A stretch of DNA of 64,000 bases from Heterocephalus glaber. Lineage: Eukaryota; Chordata; Mammalia; Rodentia; Bathyergidae. The stretch covers positions 9,720,776-9,784,775 of the forward strand of contig NW_004624747.1 in NCBI RefSeq assembly GCF_000247695.1, in the 5' to 3' direction. This document shows, one piece after another, positions 25,905 through 38,199 of the stretch (its first letter is position 1; each line of letters opens with the position of its first letter). The position numbers and the translations under genes were made by a program. The notes below the pieces were generated by a model that was not told the origin of the DNA, searched no databases, and saw only the letters and a program-made list of their open reading frames with translations.

Positions 25905-26042
25905 CTACAGATAAAATCTTGCTGTGTATTCCAGGCTGTCCTTGACTCACTGTGTAGCCTAGGCTGGTCTCAAACTCAGTTCCATCCTCCTCCTCAGCTT
26001 CCTAAGTGCTGAAATTACAGGTGTACACCACCATACCCTGCT
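25905..26042 (-). mobile_element. B1 SINE, second of the pair
   Basis: GATAAAATCTTGCTGTGTAT to ACACCACCATACCCTGC. It lacks its own poly-T. Confidence 0.8.
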
Positions 26043-26282
26043 ATTCTGTGGAATGTTTTAACAAATCAGTTTTAGAACTTTCTCATAATTTCAGAAAGAA
26101 ACTTTGTACCCATTAGTAGTCTTTCTTTATTTACCTCAAGATAAATTCCTAAGCTTGGAATTAGTGGACAGAATTTTAAGGCAGTGGTTGTACTCAAGAT
26201 TGTAGAGGAAAATGTATTCATAATGAATAACAAATGGTAAATCTCAGCAGAGAAATAAAAGCTCCAAAAAAGAACCAAGCAA

Positions 26283-26461
26283 GCTGGGTGAGGTGGAAAA
26301 TGCCTACGTAGGAGGCTGAGGCAGGAGGATTGCAAATTAGAGGCTAGTGTAGCCAACTTAGTGTGACCCTGTCTTAAAATTGAAAAAAGAGTTGAAGTTG
26401 TAGTTCAGTGGTAGAGTGCCTTGGGCTCAATCTCCAGTACTAGGGGAGAAAAAAAAAAAGA
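26283..26461 (+). mobile_element. B1-dID SINE
   Basis: GCTGGGTGAGGTGGAAAATG (B1) then GTAGTTCAGTGGTAGAGTGC and CAATCTCCAGTACTAGG (ID). Confidence 0.85.
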
Positions 26462-27389
26462 ATCAAATGGAACTGAAAAACTTACATCTCATATTTAAAA
26501 ATTTACTGAATTATTTAAATAGCAAATTAGAAATAGAGAAGAGCCAGTGAACTTGATAATAAGTCAGCAGAAATATGCAACCCATGGAACAGAGAGAAAA
26601 AAGAAAATGAGTAGATCATGATATCAAACAGTGTAATAGGTGTATCTGGAGACTCCCAGATCATACCGGTGTCATATTTCTAGACTTGGCTTAGATTTAG
26701 CATCTAAACTAGAAAGATCTGCTTTAAAAACTCATACAAGACTCCTAGTTCAAGGTGATGGCTTGAGGTCACACATATACTTCCTTTCCCTCCTAAAGTC
26801 CTGTTGACATTGCAGAAGAAATATAAAAATTACAATGAAACTAAAACTGAGATACAAAACAAGAATGATCCCATCAGCAGAACAGTTTTGAGTAGTTTCT
26901 GGAACATAGAAAGAAGATGGAATTGGGGATGTAGGGAATTCAAATAGAATAGAAAAACCCATCATCCAGGAAAACATTATAGTTCTGGATAATGATGCCA
27001 AGCAAATACTGGGGATGGAAGCACTAAAATCTCCAGCTTGGGGGTGGTAGGGACTGGAAGGAGCAGCAGGAGTAGGCTGTAACACTGAAGGGTTATCAGA
27101 ACCCTGCACTCCTCCCTCTGTAGGGTGTTAGCTTTTTTGTCCCCATCCTGCTGCTGCACTCAAACTTCTCTAAATACAGGGTGCCAGGGATTCCTAGCAT
27201 GGCTTTAGTGTCTGGAAGGAAAGTGAGCTGGTGCCTGAGGTAACCGCAGGCTACTATGTAGTCTTGAAGACAAAACCACACAAAGGGAAAGGTGGTTTGG
27301 TCTACAGTGAAATATATCCACTCAGCGGCCTCAGTTTAAGTGTCATTTCTCTTCTTGAACATCCAGAAGGGAGTCCCCTGTAGGCATGC

Positions 27390-27775
27390 GTCATCAGTGT
27401 AGGCTTTAGCAAGGTCTTTTTTTTTTTTTTTCCTTTGGTACTGAGGATCGAACTCAGGTCCTTGCACCTGCAAGCCAGGCGGCAGAACCACTGAGCTAAA
27501 TCCTCGGCCCCAGCAAGGTCTTATATTGAGGGGTACAGGCAGTCTCTGAAGATGATCAGACAGGGCAAAGTGAAATTGGCCATCTTTACTAACAGCTGCC
27601 TAGCTTTGAGGAAATCTGAGGTAGAGTTCTATGCCATGAAGGCCAAAACTGGCATCCATTATCACAGTAGCAATAATATTGAATTGAGCACCACATGCAG
27701 TGGTCTAAGTGATTCTGGTATCATTAGAAGCCTGCCAGAACAGACTGATGAAAAATAAACCATGCAAAACTTTTC
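27390..27775 (+). pseudogene. RPL30: RPL30 retropseudogene with an ID insertion
   Basis: Partial processed copy of ribosomal protein L30. From 27552 it reads [20 protein letters not shown], then [20 protein letters not shown] and NNIELSTTC, and ends SLPEQTDEK with a TAA followed by an RPL30-like 3'UTR start (ACCATGCAAAA). About 14 residues between the TAC/Gly-Lys-Tyr region and the DSDII segment are deleted in frame. The 5' part is degraded and split by an ID SINE at 27416..27510, whose duplication (AGCAAGGTCTT) lies inside the pseudogene. Confidence 0.88.
27416..27510 (-). mobile_element. ID-like SINE in the RPL30 pseudogene
   Basis: AGCAAGGTCTT flanks both sides. GGTACTGAGGATCGAACTCA to ATCCTCGGCCCC. 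Confidence 0.93.
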
Positions 27776-27924
27776 ATTAGCAAAATTTGCCAGAGCTTGT
27801 TTGAAAAGAAACGAAACAGCCGACTAAACATTAACTGAGCCCCCCAAAAGTCAGTGACTTCACCTTTAGTCCAGGTAATCGATGCCAAGATGAGTGGCAA
27901 GTGCTACTCATCCAAAAAAAATTT

Positions 27925-28005
27925 TTTTTTAAATCGTGAGAAAGAGACTCACTAAGCTGCTGAGGCTGGCTTTGAACTTGCTGTCCTCATGCTTTAGCCT
28001 TTCTG
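27925..28005 (-). mobile_element. B1-type fragment
   Basis: ACTCACTAAGCTGCTGAGGC to CATGCTTTAGCCTTTC. Truncated. Confidence 0.6.
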
Positions 28006-28074
28006 GAAGGATATATGATAAATGCAAATAATAAGTACTCCTATTTTTGTTACTCTTTTCTGTTTTCCATACTT

Positions 28075-28159
28075 TTTTTTTTTCTGGTACCAGAGATCAA
28101 ACTCAGGACTTTGCATTTTCGAGGCAGGTGCGGCGTTACCTGAGCTAAATCCCCGGCCC
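28075..28159 (-). mobile_element. ID-like SINE
   Basis: GTTTTCCATACTTTTT flanks both sides. Confidence 0.93.
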
Positions 28160-28555
28160 AGTTTTCCATACTTTTTATTGTGAATATGTATTACTTTAAG
28201 GATTTTAAAAGTTATGTCCACTTTTTAGAGGGAAAATTAAAAAAAAATACAATAGTATATGGTTCATTTCTAACTCACCTCTGTCTCTCTACATTAGGAA
28301 TTCTGGGTTGGAGATAAAGCTGTGGTCCAGTGTCTGGACTGCCCACCCCTGTCTCTGGTCTTTTTGATAATCTATGTGCTGTTTACTCTTTATCTTTTTC
28401 TTTCCTCTAAAAATCACACCTGGAGTTAGGGGAAGTGCTTGACCAGATATAAGCCTCTTGAGTGCTGGTGCTAGTACTGAGAGCTTTCTAGGGATTTGAA
28501 GGGTAGGAAAGGTCATGGACTTTATTTTACGTCCCCAAGAGTTAGAAGTTGAAAC

Positions 28556-28693
28556 ATCACGCCTATAATCCCAGGACTTGGAAGGCTGAGATCACCATGA
28601 GTTTGAAGCCAGCCTGGACTACATGGTGAATTGAAGGACAGCCTGAATTACATAGCAAGACTCTGTCTCAAAAAACCAAAAAAACAAAAAAAG
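28556..28693 (+). mobile_element. B1 SINE, 5' truncated
   Basis: Starts at CACGCCTATAATCCCAGGAC and ends ACTCTGTCTCAAAAAACC. Confidence 0.88.
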
Positions 28694-28705
28694 ATAGAGT
28701 TTGAG

Positions 28706-28791
28706 GGCCGAGGGTTTAGCTCAGTGGTTCTGCCACCTGCCTTGTAAGCAGAAGGTCCCAAGTTCAATCCCCAGTACCAAAAAAAAAAAAA
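28706..28791 (+). mobile_element. ID-like SINE
   Basis: GGGCCGAGGGTTTAGCTCAG to CCCCAGTACC plus 13 A, just after a B1 tail. ATAG/TTTGAG flank repeats on both sides. Confidence 0.92.
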
Positions 28792-30174
28792 ATAGTTTGA
28801 GTCTGTGCTGTGGTAGCTGCCTGGTAATATCTGTATAATAACCAGAGCCAGCATGGATTTCTCTTGGTTTGTCAGAAGTGGCAGTTCCTTAGTGGTGACA
28901 AGATAATGAACCCCTGTTTTAAACAGGCAGGGCAGTGCACAGAAATGTTCAGAACAAAGTTGATCTAATAATGAGCATAGCAGTTTACCTGATTTGTAAA
29001 AATTGAGGTATAATTTGTAACTAAAAAGCAAGAACATCATAGTCATCCTGTTATTTGGTAGAACTGAATATTGCTTTTGAATCAAAGACAGTAGATGGCA
29101 GTGTGTCTTATGCTAGAGAAACTGAAAAGAAAGGAAACTGGATTTAGAGCTGAAATAATGCTGACTTCTTGTGTGACTATTAATCATGTTAGATGGCAGT
29201 TTTGTTAAGTAGTCTTCAAAACAAGAACTTAAGCACATAGTCCTTTGTTTCCAGGGAGGAAAGCATGATGTCATTTTTAACACTTTATATTTCAGAGGGA
29301 AAATACAGACATGGTTATAAAGTTTAAATCAAATTCCTTAGTGACATTTTTAGTGCACTTTATTCTATTTAAGTATGTCCGCTGGCTGCCAGCTTTCCTT
29401 TGTTTAGAAAGAATAGTAATAAGATGTGACAATAATAAATGTATCGTGCCAGCAGCAGAAGAATGTCCTTGTAAAAATAGTGGTTATGTGAATTCTGTGG
29501 CCATGAATGTAGAGGATGGTAAAGACAAAAGGATAAGAACAAAAGAATGAATGAAATGTGAAATTTTATGATTGGTCTAAGATGGTCATGTCACTTAAAA
29601 TGTCACCTGAGAATCAAGATACCAAGTATTAAAAGTGAGCTGTTAGTTAATTAGTTAAGATTTACTGTCATTTGTCTTACATAAATTATGTCTAAAGTAG
29701 ATGTGTCTTTTGTGATCAGAAGAAAAGAAAAACAATTTTTAGCAACTTGTAAGAGAAATTATGGTCCTAACACTTTTTGTTTGCTTCCCTGTTTAATTAT
29801 AAAATAACTCCTACATATAAATGGAAATAATATAAATGAAAGGCATTAGTATTTTCTTCTGTCTTTATTCTTTGTTTGTGTTTGATAGTATCAAAACCTT
29901 GAATTTATGTGTGAGCCAAGTTCCCTTGCTGGTTTCAGAGCCACTTTTGCCTCTGGCAACAAAGAACAGGGTAATGGACTTGTCCATTCACCTCGATGCC
30001 CACTTTGCTCTTAACCAGACTGAATAACCTGTTTGACTCTCATTTGCCAGATTAAATGAGGTTTAAAGTAACTTGTACATGAGACAAACTTTAAAAGTTT
30101 AATCCTTTGCATATGAAATCATCCTTCTTTGATAGCCCAACACAAGATTGATCTGTTAGAAGGTGGAGACTACT

Positions 30175-30260
30175 TATGTTTTTCATATCTTCAGCATCTA
30201 GAAAAAAGCCTGGTACAAAATTAGTACTTATGAGATGCTTATTGAGTTAATAAGTAAATT
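30175..30260 (+). mobile_element. L2 3' end fragment
   Basis: CTTCAGCATCTAGAAAAAAG, CCTGGTACAAAATTAGTACT and ATGCTTATTGAGTTAATAAG parallel the L2 terminal consensus. Confidence 0.6.
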
Positions 30261-30409
30261 TTGAACCTTTCTTATTTCATAGACACTGAGTTTGTCAAAC
30301 AGTTTTGGGGCAATGAATGGGAGAGTGTTACCCATTGGCTACCAAAGCTTGTAGCTTTTATTCTGCCCACATTTTATCTCATTTTATCCATCTTTAGAAA
30401 ACAGCATAG

Positions 30410-30460
30410 GGCCAGGGATTTAGCTTAGTGGTGCCGCCGCCTGCCTTGCAAGTGCAAAAG
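30410..30460 (+). mobile_element. ID-like SINE, 3' truncated
   Basis: Only the A-box half, GGGCCAGGGATTTAGCTTAG to TGCAAGTGCAAAAG, then A-rich sequence. ACAGCAT on both sides. Confidence 0.85.
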
Positions 30461-30883
30461 AAGAAAAGAAAACACAGCATATTATCTATTTATAGTAATT
30501 GTTTACATGTAAGTATTACAAATATTCTAGTGTTTGTGACTAAATACTAAAGTGAATGCCATTTAAAGAACGTTAAGGCTGGGTATGTAGGCTTAGCCCC
30601 AACACCACCCCCCTCCCCCAAAATCAGAACACAAATGTGCCAATGTTAAATGAAGGGCTTAATGTCACAGGTATCCTAGAAGACCAAGTTTCTGACAGAA
30701 CTGGAATAAGGAAGATGAAGAGCTATCTAAGAAAAAATAAGCATTTTCATAGTTTTTAGCATCTTGATAAAAAATGATTGTTAGCATGTCATTACACACA
30801 GGTGTTCACTATGCTTGGTTTTCTGCTACTGAGTGCAAGAAATGGGATAGAATATTATTTACTCAGAAGCACCAATGTCTGTG

Positions 30884-30964
30884 CAGTGATGGAGAACCTT
30901 TTAGAGATTTCAATGATAACAAACAGCCCGCTGTGGCATGTGTGCCATAGGTTTGCCACCACTG
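30884..30964. mobile_element. hAT-type element, 81-bp deletion derivative
   Basis: CAGTGATGGAGAACCTTTTA to GGTTTGCCACCACTG. Same ends as the 193-bp copy at 15867 but without most of the interior. Confidence 0.75.
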
Positions 30965-31831
30965 GTCTATAGTTACATTGCGCTAACAACTGATGTCAAT
31001 AACATATTCATTTTTTACAAAAATCCTAGGTAATGATTTCAGTATTACTTTTTCTTACTGCTACCATTGAATCTTTATACATTTATTCTATTTTAAATTC
31101 CCACCACGTGTTCTGGTTTTGGGGGCTGGGAAATGGGTCTTGCTTTTGAAGTGTTTTCAGTCTAGTGGCAGAAACGTGTAAATAAATTTGATAATATTGG
31201 CAGCAACCTGTTAGAAGGCTGTATAAGGTGGAGTTAGAACACTGAGAATGAACAGGACTGTAGCTGTAGGTAAAATCAGAATAAAGGATTTATCACCATA
31301 TGTAACTGCTTTTGGGTATTTAAACATATATTGTGCCAGTTACCAGAATGATATTCCTAAGGCATTTCTTTCTTGTACATGGATTTTAGAGCAGAGCCTC
31401 CCTCCAGATAGAATATGACTTCCTTCCCTTTTTATTTACTGCTACCATTCTATATAGTTAATTTAAGTTGCAGGTGACTGGGTGTTATATAATTACTTGT
31501 ATAATTGGCTTACTAATTCATTTCTCTGGAATTTATTCCTGTGTATGAAGGAAATTATGCTTGAATAAATTCTTTAGATTAATAACCCTTGTGATTAAAA
31601 GTTCATATTTTAATAGCAGTCTGTGTTGTTTTGATTGGTTGTGGGCCAGCAATGTGTATGTTTTTAACAATTGATTTTAATTAATTTTTGGTTTCAAAAT
31701 TAAGGTACTTCAGAAAGTACAGAAACTGTAATGTTAAATAGGTGTTTTCCAGAGAAAGTAACATTAGCTAGTACTTGGATTAATCATTCTTTTTTGCTTT
31801 TAAAGTTTTGTATTAAAAATAAGTCTTTCGG

Positions 31832-31923
31832 GGGCGGGGGATTTAGCTCAGTGGTGCTGCCTACTGTATCGCAACCACAAGGTCCCAAGTTCGATCCCCA
31901 GTACCAAAAAAAAGAAGAAAAAA
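31832..31923 (+). mobile_element. ID-like SINE
   Basis: GGGGGATTTAGCTCAGTGG to CCCCAGTACCAAAAAAAAG. AAGTCTTTCGG/AAGTCTTTTGG flanks. About 110 bases before coding exon 5. Confidence 0.92.
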
Positions 31924-32034
31924 AGTCTTTTGGAAAGATAACTTTTTTGAATGTCAATTTTAAGCACCTCCTCTTCTTATGTTACTCTTTTTGAACATTG
32001 TTCTAAGAATATTATACTTTTATGATCTTTTCAG

Positions 32035-32108
32035 ATACAGTTAAAAAACTCCAGGACCAAAAACATGACATGGAAAGAGAAATCAAGACACTTCACAGGA
32101 GACTTCGA
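32035..32108 (+). CDS. SPECC1L: SPECC1L coding exon 5 (residues 717-741)
   Basis: A 74-base exon after TCTTTTCAG. It completes the split Asn codon and reads [19 protein letters not shown], a coiled-coil segment, ending HRRLR at a GTAAGA donor in phase 0. It is too short for ORF length to show it. It was found by phase and homology to cytospin-A. An ID SINE lies about 25 bases beyond the donor. Confidence 0.95.
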
Positions 32109-33285
32109 GTAAGATAAATCTTCATGTATTATTATTATTTTTTTTTTTGGTACTGAGGATTGAATTTGAGACCTTGCGCTTGCAGAACCACTGAGCTAAA
32201 TCCCCGGCCCTCATGTATTATCTTTTTAGAAAACAGTTTCCCAGAATTTAAGATGTGGTCATTGACCATGCTATCAAATTCACCTTAAACTTTAAATACA
32301 GGGGTGATATTGGCCTCATTGGACTTTGGGCAGAAAGCGAATGACCATCATTTCAACTTGGAACTAGTGCTAGATTAGGGATAGAAAAATGTACTCATAA
32401 TTTATGGGCAGCAATTTTAGGAAAATAGATTTAGGAAACATACATTTTACTTCAGAGTGAAAGTTTATTAGTTTTTGATTATAAAATGTTCTAAACTAGG
32501 TTGTTTGCATGAGCTTTCTTTATTCTGTGGATTTGATGAGCTTGCCAACATCGGTACTGCTGTGATGTGGAGGGGGAGAGTGCTAATCTCAGTTTGAGTC
32601 ATGCCACAGTTGCTGAGGGTGCCTTCATGATGTCAGAAAATGGTTTTGTGAGTGAGAGATCTCAGGCATGGCCCAGCTGTGGTTCTGGGTGGAGATGAGG
32701 CCCTGGAGGAGACTTCCCACCCAACCACACCCATGTCTGTGGGAAGCAACAGACTATACATTTCCTTACTGCTTCTTTGTATAATTTTGTCTGCCTATAT
32801 TGAGTTCACTGTTTTTCTTATGGCTTCCTCTTCCTTTTCCTTTAGGTTTTTTTATGTTAGTTTTTGATGTCAGGATATTTATAGTTTTTTACTATATGGT
32901 TCACATACCATTCATATACCTTTTTGAGCTTTCTTTGTAGAGGTAAAACTCTTTAAGTTTTAGATATTTTTTCATAAGACTTGCTTTGAAGCTTGCATGA
33001 GGAAGGCAGCTTGACATTATTATCATTAGTGTTTATTGAGCCCTCTGTGTTTGATGCCTCAGTAGGCAGATCAGCTGGAAAATCTTTCCCTCATTAAGAA
33101 CAAGGTTACTGATCATTATATGGCCTGTTACAAATAGGTAATAGCCATTCTCTGGAATTAACAAACATTAATCATCATTTGGAAGTACAGTACATTGTAG
33201 CAGTCCAATCACAAACTAATTTTATTGCTTTTCAATAAATCTTCATTGCTCTCTTTTGGAAATAAAAATCAGTTTTTAAATATAG
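32109..33285 (+). other. SPECC1L intron after coding exon 5
   Basis: A 1.2-kb intron with one ID SINE immediately after the donor. The rest (32220..33285) shows no repeat I recognise. A 71-codon open frame at 32652 has no family resemblance and is not called. Confidence 0.85.
32133..32208 (-). mobile_element. ID-like SINE beside a splice donor
   Basis: TCATGTATTAT flanks both sides. The first duplication starts 13 bases after the exon 5 donor. The middle CAAGGCAGG segment is deleted. Confidence 0.92.
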
Positions 33286-33498
<213 letters not shown>

Positions 33499-33799
33499 TA
33501 GAGAACAGCTAAATCCCAATTTTGTGCTGTGTTATTATGGGAAGAATGTGGGCGTTGACACTACTGACTTTGGATTTAGTGGAAACTAACTTTTTTGAGT
33601 CATTTTTATGACATCTATAAAGTAGTGCTGTCTGTATGGGATTTTTCACAGTTGTTTTTCTACATTAGTGATCAACAACTCTGGAGGGAGCCAGAATGGC
33701 ACCTTGCGTAAAGATACATTATGATTCTCCTTTTCCTCATCCTTATGATTCACCCCTGTTATTTTTCTTTAGATATAGCCTTGTAAAGAGATAATTGTG

Positions 33800-34000
33800 G
33801 CTCCTGTCCAGCCTTGCCTCTTACTAGCTATGTGATCTCTGTCAACAGCCTTAATGTCCCTGATCCTCAGTTTTCTCAAAAATCTTTAAAATGGAAACAC
33901 CACTGGCTGCTTTACAATGTTATTATAAGGAGCAAATGAGGTAATAATGCCTGCACAGTGCTCAGGGCAATGACCAGCAAACTTGAGCTGCCTTAGTATT
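33800..34000 (+). mobile_element. MIR relic
   Basis: CTCTTACTAGCTATGTGATC, CTCAGTTTTCTCAAAAATCT, TAAAATGGAAACACC and CTGCACAGTGCTCAGGGCAA are in MIR order. Confidence 0.75.
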
Positions 34001-34220
34001 TTTGGAAACCCAAATAAAGAATGGTAACAGAGTTTATCTACATCACTCACTTATGGAATTTTCACTTGTTTTATCTTGTAACTGCATGAATCTCGACCGT
34101 ATTTTTACCCGGTCTAACTCAGAGATCATTGGAAACCCATAAAAATTATGAGGTAAGGTGGCATCCATTGTGTGTTCTGAGCTTCATAGTGAGACTCCAT
34201 CTATGACTGAGGGACATTAT

Positions 34221-34403
34221 TTTATTTTTTGGCAGTATTGGGGGTTGAACCTAGGACCTTTACATTGAGCTACATCCTCAGCCGATTGATTGATTGATTG
34301 ATTGAGTCTTGCTAAATTTCCCAGGCTGGGATCTACCTTATCATCCTCCTACCTCAACCTCCCAGAGAGCTGGGATTACAGGCATATGCCACCATGCCTG
34401 GCA
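34221..34403 (-). mobile_element. B1-dID SINE with (GATT)n
   Basis: GTATTGGGGGTTGAACCTAG to ATGCCACCATGCCTGGC. Five GATT units at 34284..34303 expand the junction. Confidence 0.85.
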
Positions 34404-34443
34404 AGGAATAATATTTTTGTGTTCGAGATTATTAAGAATTTGA

Positions 34444-34531
34444 GGGCCGGGGATGTAGCTCAGTGGTGCCACACCTGCCTGGCAAGCAAAAGGTCCTGAG
34501 TTCAATCCTCGGTACCAAAAAAAAAAAAAAA
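34444..34531 (+). mobile_element. ID-like SINE
   Basis: GGCCGGGGATGTAGCTCAGT to CCTCGGTACC plus 15 A. AAGAATTTGA on both sides. Confidence 0.93.
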
Positions 34532-34539
34532 GAATTTGA

Positions 34540-34676
34540 AGCTGGGTGTGGTGGTGCATGCCCCAAATCCTGGCACTTGGAAGGCTGAGGCAGGAGGATT
34601 GTGAGTTGGAAACCAGCCTGGGCTACATAGTAAGACCTTGTCTCAACAAACAAGCCTCAAAACAAAAGCAAACAAA
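34540..34676 (+). mobile_element. B1-type SINE without duplication
   Basis: GCTGGGTGTGGTGGTGCATG to GACCTTGTCTCAACAAAC, immediately after the ID copy. Confidence 0.82.
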
Positions 34677-34850
34677 AGAATCTAATTATTCCTTATTTTA
34701 ATTCTTAAGTGGGCATAGAAAAACATTTTATCTCTGAAAATCTTATTATTGCCTCATCTTTGTGTATGGCCTGGTGAATAATACTGCTAAGCATCTTTCA
34801 CTGGCTTCCTTAAACAGAACTTGGAATGAGGCAGAACCACTGGTATAAAA

Positions 34851-34875
34851 CTTGCATTGCATTGCATTGCATTGC
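34851..34875 (+). repeat. (TTGCA)n pentamer repeat
   Basis: Four and a half exact units. Confidence 0.95.
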
Positions 34876-34968
34876 TTTTTTTTCCCCTCTGTATTCTATC
34901 AAGTTAATAGCATATCAGAAGTGCCTCATTGAAGAATTATCCTAAATGAAATTGTATTAATTGATTAA

Positions 34969-35045
34969 TTGTGGTTCTGGGGATTGATTCCAAGGCTTTG
35001 TGCTTGCTGGGCAAGCACTCTACAAATGAGCTATACACCCAGCCC
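34969..35045 (-). mobile_element. Old ID-type SINE
   Basis: TTCTGGGGATTGATTCCAAG to GAGCTATACACCCAGCCC. Confidence 0.72.
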
Positions 35046-35145
35046 TGAAATTTTACTCTTAAAGGAGCATTCTGTTGGAACCTGAAAGTTATTTGGTCTT
35101 TGAGATATATATTTAAAAGAAGTACCAGCATCTTGTAGAGCAGTG

Positions 35146-35360
35146 GTTTCAGAGTGAGGTCTGCTGACTACAGGGTCTCCCCAGAACTCTTTCAGATAGT
35201 ACTGTTTTCATAATGATAGTAACAAGGTTTTTTGCCCTTTTCACTGTGCTTTTACTCTAATACTGAAAAGCAAATGTAAACTTGGTGAATCAACCAAGAT
35301 TCACCAGTACCAGATCGTACTCAGTCATTGAACTTGTCACCACCACACACAGGCATTAAA
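35146..35360. mobile_element. Old hAT-Charlie-type relic
   Basis: Begins CAGTGGTTTCAGAGTGAGGT. GTTTTCATAATGATAGTAAC and TTTGCCCTTTTCACTGTGCT match a widespread mammalian Charlie-type element. Other end not defined. Confidence 0.55.
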
Positions 35361-35407
35361 AAAAAATTCAGAAAACCCCCAAACAAAACAAAATGCAGTT
35401 TTCATGT

Positions 35408-35541
35408 TCTTTTTTTTTTTTTATTTTGTGTTCTGAAACACGCTCTTGCTTTTTAGTCCAGGCTGGCCTTAAACTTGCAGCAGTCCTCCTGTGTCAGCCT
35501 CCCAAGTGCTGGGATCATAGGTGTGTGCCACAATGCCAAGC
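35408..35541 (-). mobile_element. B1 SINE
   Basis: Poly-T, CACGCTCTTGCTTTTTAGTC to GTGCCACAATGCCAAGC. One half of the duplication is lost. Confidence 0.82.
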
Positions 35542-36094
35542 ATGTGATCATTTTAGTTTGAGCTACTTTTTTATTTTTTTTTAAACTGGAACATCATTTT
35601 TACTTGAGAATAGCTGGGAGGCAAACTATGGCTATTTCAGCTTTGATGGTGGATATTTCTTGAAAATGATTTGCCTTCAAGAGAAACAACCAGTAGTTTT
35701 TGTTGCTGGTGATAGAACGTGGGCTTTCAAGGGAATGTTAGGATTTTGGAAAATGTTTATCTTCCATTGGGAGCTTGGCAGCTTCCCATGTTTAAAGAGC
35801 TTTGTGATTTGATCATTGGTGATATTAACAAATATGACTTAAAGAGATATATTTTATAATGACAAGCATTTGTAAAATTGAGTGAACCAATATATTCCTT
35901 ATGACTAATGCATGATGTTTTAGTATATGTGCTGCAGAAGGGAGCATGATTAATGCATGATATGTTACAAGATTGTGGTTGGGCAAAAGATCCTTTAGAA
36001 ATACATAATAGACCAGTGATTTATTGGCCAGAATACGGGAAGTTTACTTACATAGTTTTAGCTTCTGCATTGCAGCTGACTTTTTATGTGTTTG

Positions 36095-36170
36095 TGTTGT
36101 GCTGGTGGTTGAACCCAGTGTGTTGTGCATGCTAGGCAGATACTCCAACACTGATCTGTACTCCCAGCCC
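36095..36170 (-). mobile_element. Old ID-type SINE
   Basis: TGCTGGTGGTTGAACCCAGT to GATCTGTACTCCCAGCCC. Confidence 0.68.
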
Positions 36171-36649
36171 ACAACTAACGCTTAAGTAACTACAGCTTGT
36201 TGCATTTTTAGTGTAGTATCAAAGAATAGTTACAGTTAAAGATTTTAAAAAGTCTTCACTTTTCTAAGCATCTGCCTATTCAAGATCTGTATTTTTCATA
36301 CGTCAATAGATTGAATACAGAAGAAGTGAGAGTCTAGCAGTCTCCTAAGCCAGACATGAACAAATATTAAGAAATAGAAAATACTGCTAGTATTCTTACT
36401 AATTTTTCTTTTGGCTTTGAAAAATATTGTCATTTTTTCATAAAAATACTTTCATCATGTTAAGTCCTAGATATATTTTTAGATGGAATTAAATATTTTA
36501 TGTATTTCTTAGTTTTAATTCATTTAATGGAAGATAACTTACTAAACAAGGGCTGTTTGGGATCATCAGTCATTTTTAGGAGTGGAAAGGTGTTCTAAGA
36601 CCAAAATGTTTGATTTTTGTTGTTTTAGATTCTTTATTAAAACTTTTAA

Positions 36650-36842
36650 TCAGCTGGGTTGCAGTGGCACGCCTGTAATCCCAGGTCTGAGGGAGGCTGA
36701 GACAGGAGGGATAGCAAGTTAGAGTCCTACCTGGCAACATAGTGAGGTCCTGTCTCAAAAATTAAAAGTAAGAAGGACTGGGGATGTAGCTCAGTGGTAC
36801 AGTACCCTGGGTTTGATCTCAAGTATGGGAAACAAACAAAAG
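36650..36842 (+). mobile_element. B1-dID SINE
   Basis: CAGCTGGGTTGCAGTGGCAC then GACTGGGGATGTAGCTCAGT and GGTTTGATCTCAAGTATGGG. Confidence 0.88.
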
Positions 36843-37847
36843 ACCAAAAACTTTTAGTCATAGCAACTAGCTGAACATGGAACCTGTGGTCCATCTTGAG
36901 ACAAAAAAACCCTTGAATATCAAATGGCCAAATTTTTCTAAGGACTTGCTTAATTTTTATCCCTATAAGCATATTTGATAGTTTTATGGCATGTGCAAGC
37001 TCTGCAGTTGTAATCTCATACCAGATGAAAACTTTTATGTCAGTCAGCTCAGTGAATTAGAGAGGGCCAGAATGAAATAGAATTGATTTTTCCAGTGACT
37101 CAGGATGTATCATGCTAAGCTGCTTGCAGGATTCATGTTACTAATAGGGGCATAGGTTTCTTTGTAGAAATTCTGTTTGTATTCTGTAGTAGTTTTGTTT
37201 TGTTTTGTTCTTTAAGAACATGGACTTTGGTTTCATTTTTTTGTATTTCCATGTCTCAGCACAGCAGTTTAGCTAGAGCTAGCATAAATTATCCATCTAC
37301 ATGTACTAATGAATTCCTGGACTTTCGAGAAGGGCCAGGCCTTTGGGCAGCCCAGAATCAGAGATTCCCAGTTTTGAGTCAGGCTCTGTGGCTGATCTGC
37401 CTCCCATTTTACTACTAATTGATTACTGATGTCCTCACCTGAAACTTATCCAATAAAAATGGAATTTGATTGTTATTTAACAGGATAATTTGATAGAAAT
37501 TTTTAATATAATTTCCTCATATTTACCAAGCAAATGAGAATATTGGTCCAGGTAATCTATTCTGCTCAACCGATACAATTAAAAAAAAACAAACCTACAA
37601 AACTAGTATATTTTAATCCTTTTCAGCTGGGAGAGGAAAATGTGTGTTCTCTTATATACAGAGTCTGCCAAAAAATTGTATACACACTTCAGCACTGTTC
37701 ACCGTACTAACAAATGTCTGGAAGTTAATGGCTACCACTTTGAGCACTTCTGGTAATTGTAGGGGCCAGAGGTAACTTGTATTAATCTAGAGATGTCTCA
37801 ATAAATTTAATATTAAAATATTTATATATAAGTTTCTCTTTTCCTGA

Positions 37848-38078
<231 letters not shown>

Positions 38079-38199
38079 TAATTCTTTGTCCATTGTACCA
38101 AAGGTATGTAATTGTATTCACTTACCATATGTTTTTTGGTCTGATAGAAAATTCATATCAATGAATATTCTTAATAAGTGTCAATGAGATAATCTTAAT

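Noticed and set aside
27552..27758. Functional RPL30-like ORF
   Set aside because: It lacks the N-terminal third and an internal block of about 14 residues, and the 5' part is broken by a SINE.
28648..29085. 145-codon open frame, - strand
   Set aside because: Half of it is translated B1 and ID sequence, including a poly-Phe run from the A-tail.
37665..37760. Mariner element
   Set aside because: GCCAAAAAATTGTATACACA resembles a mariner end, but no partner terminus or TA duplication could be defined.
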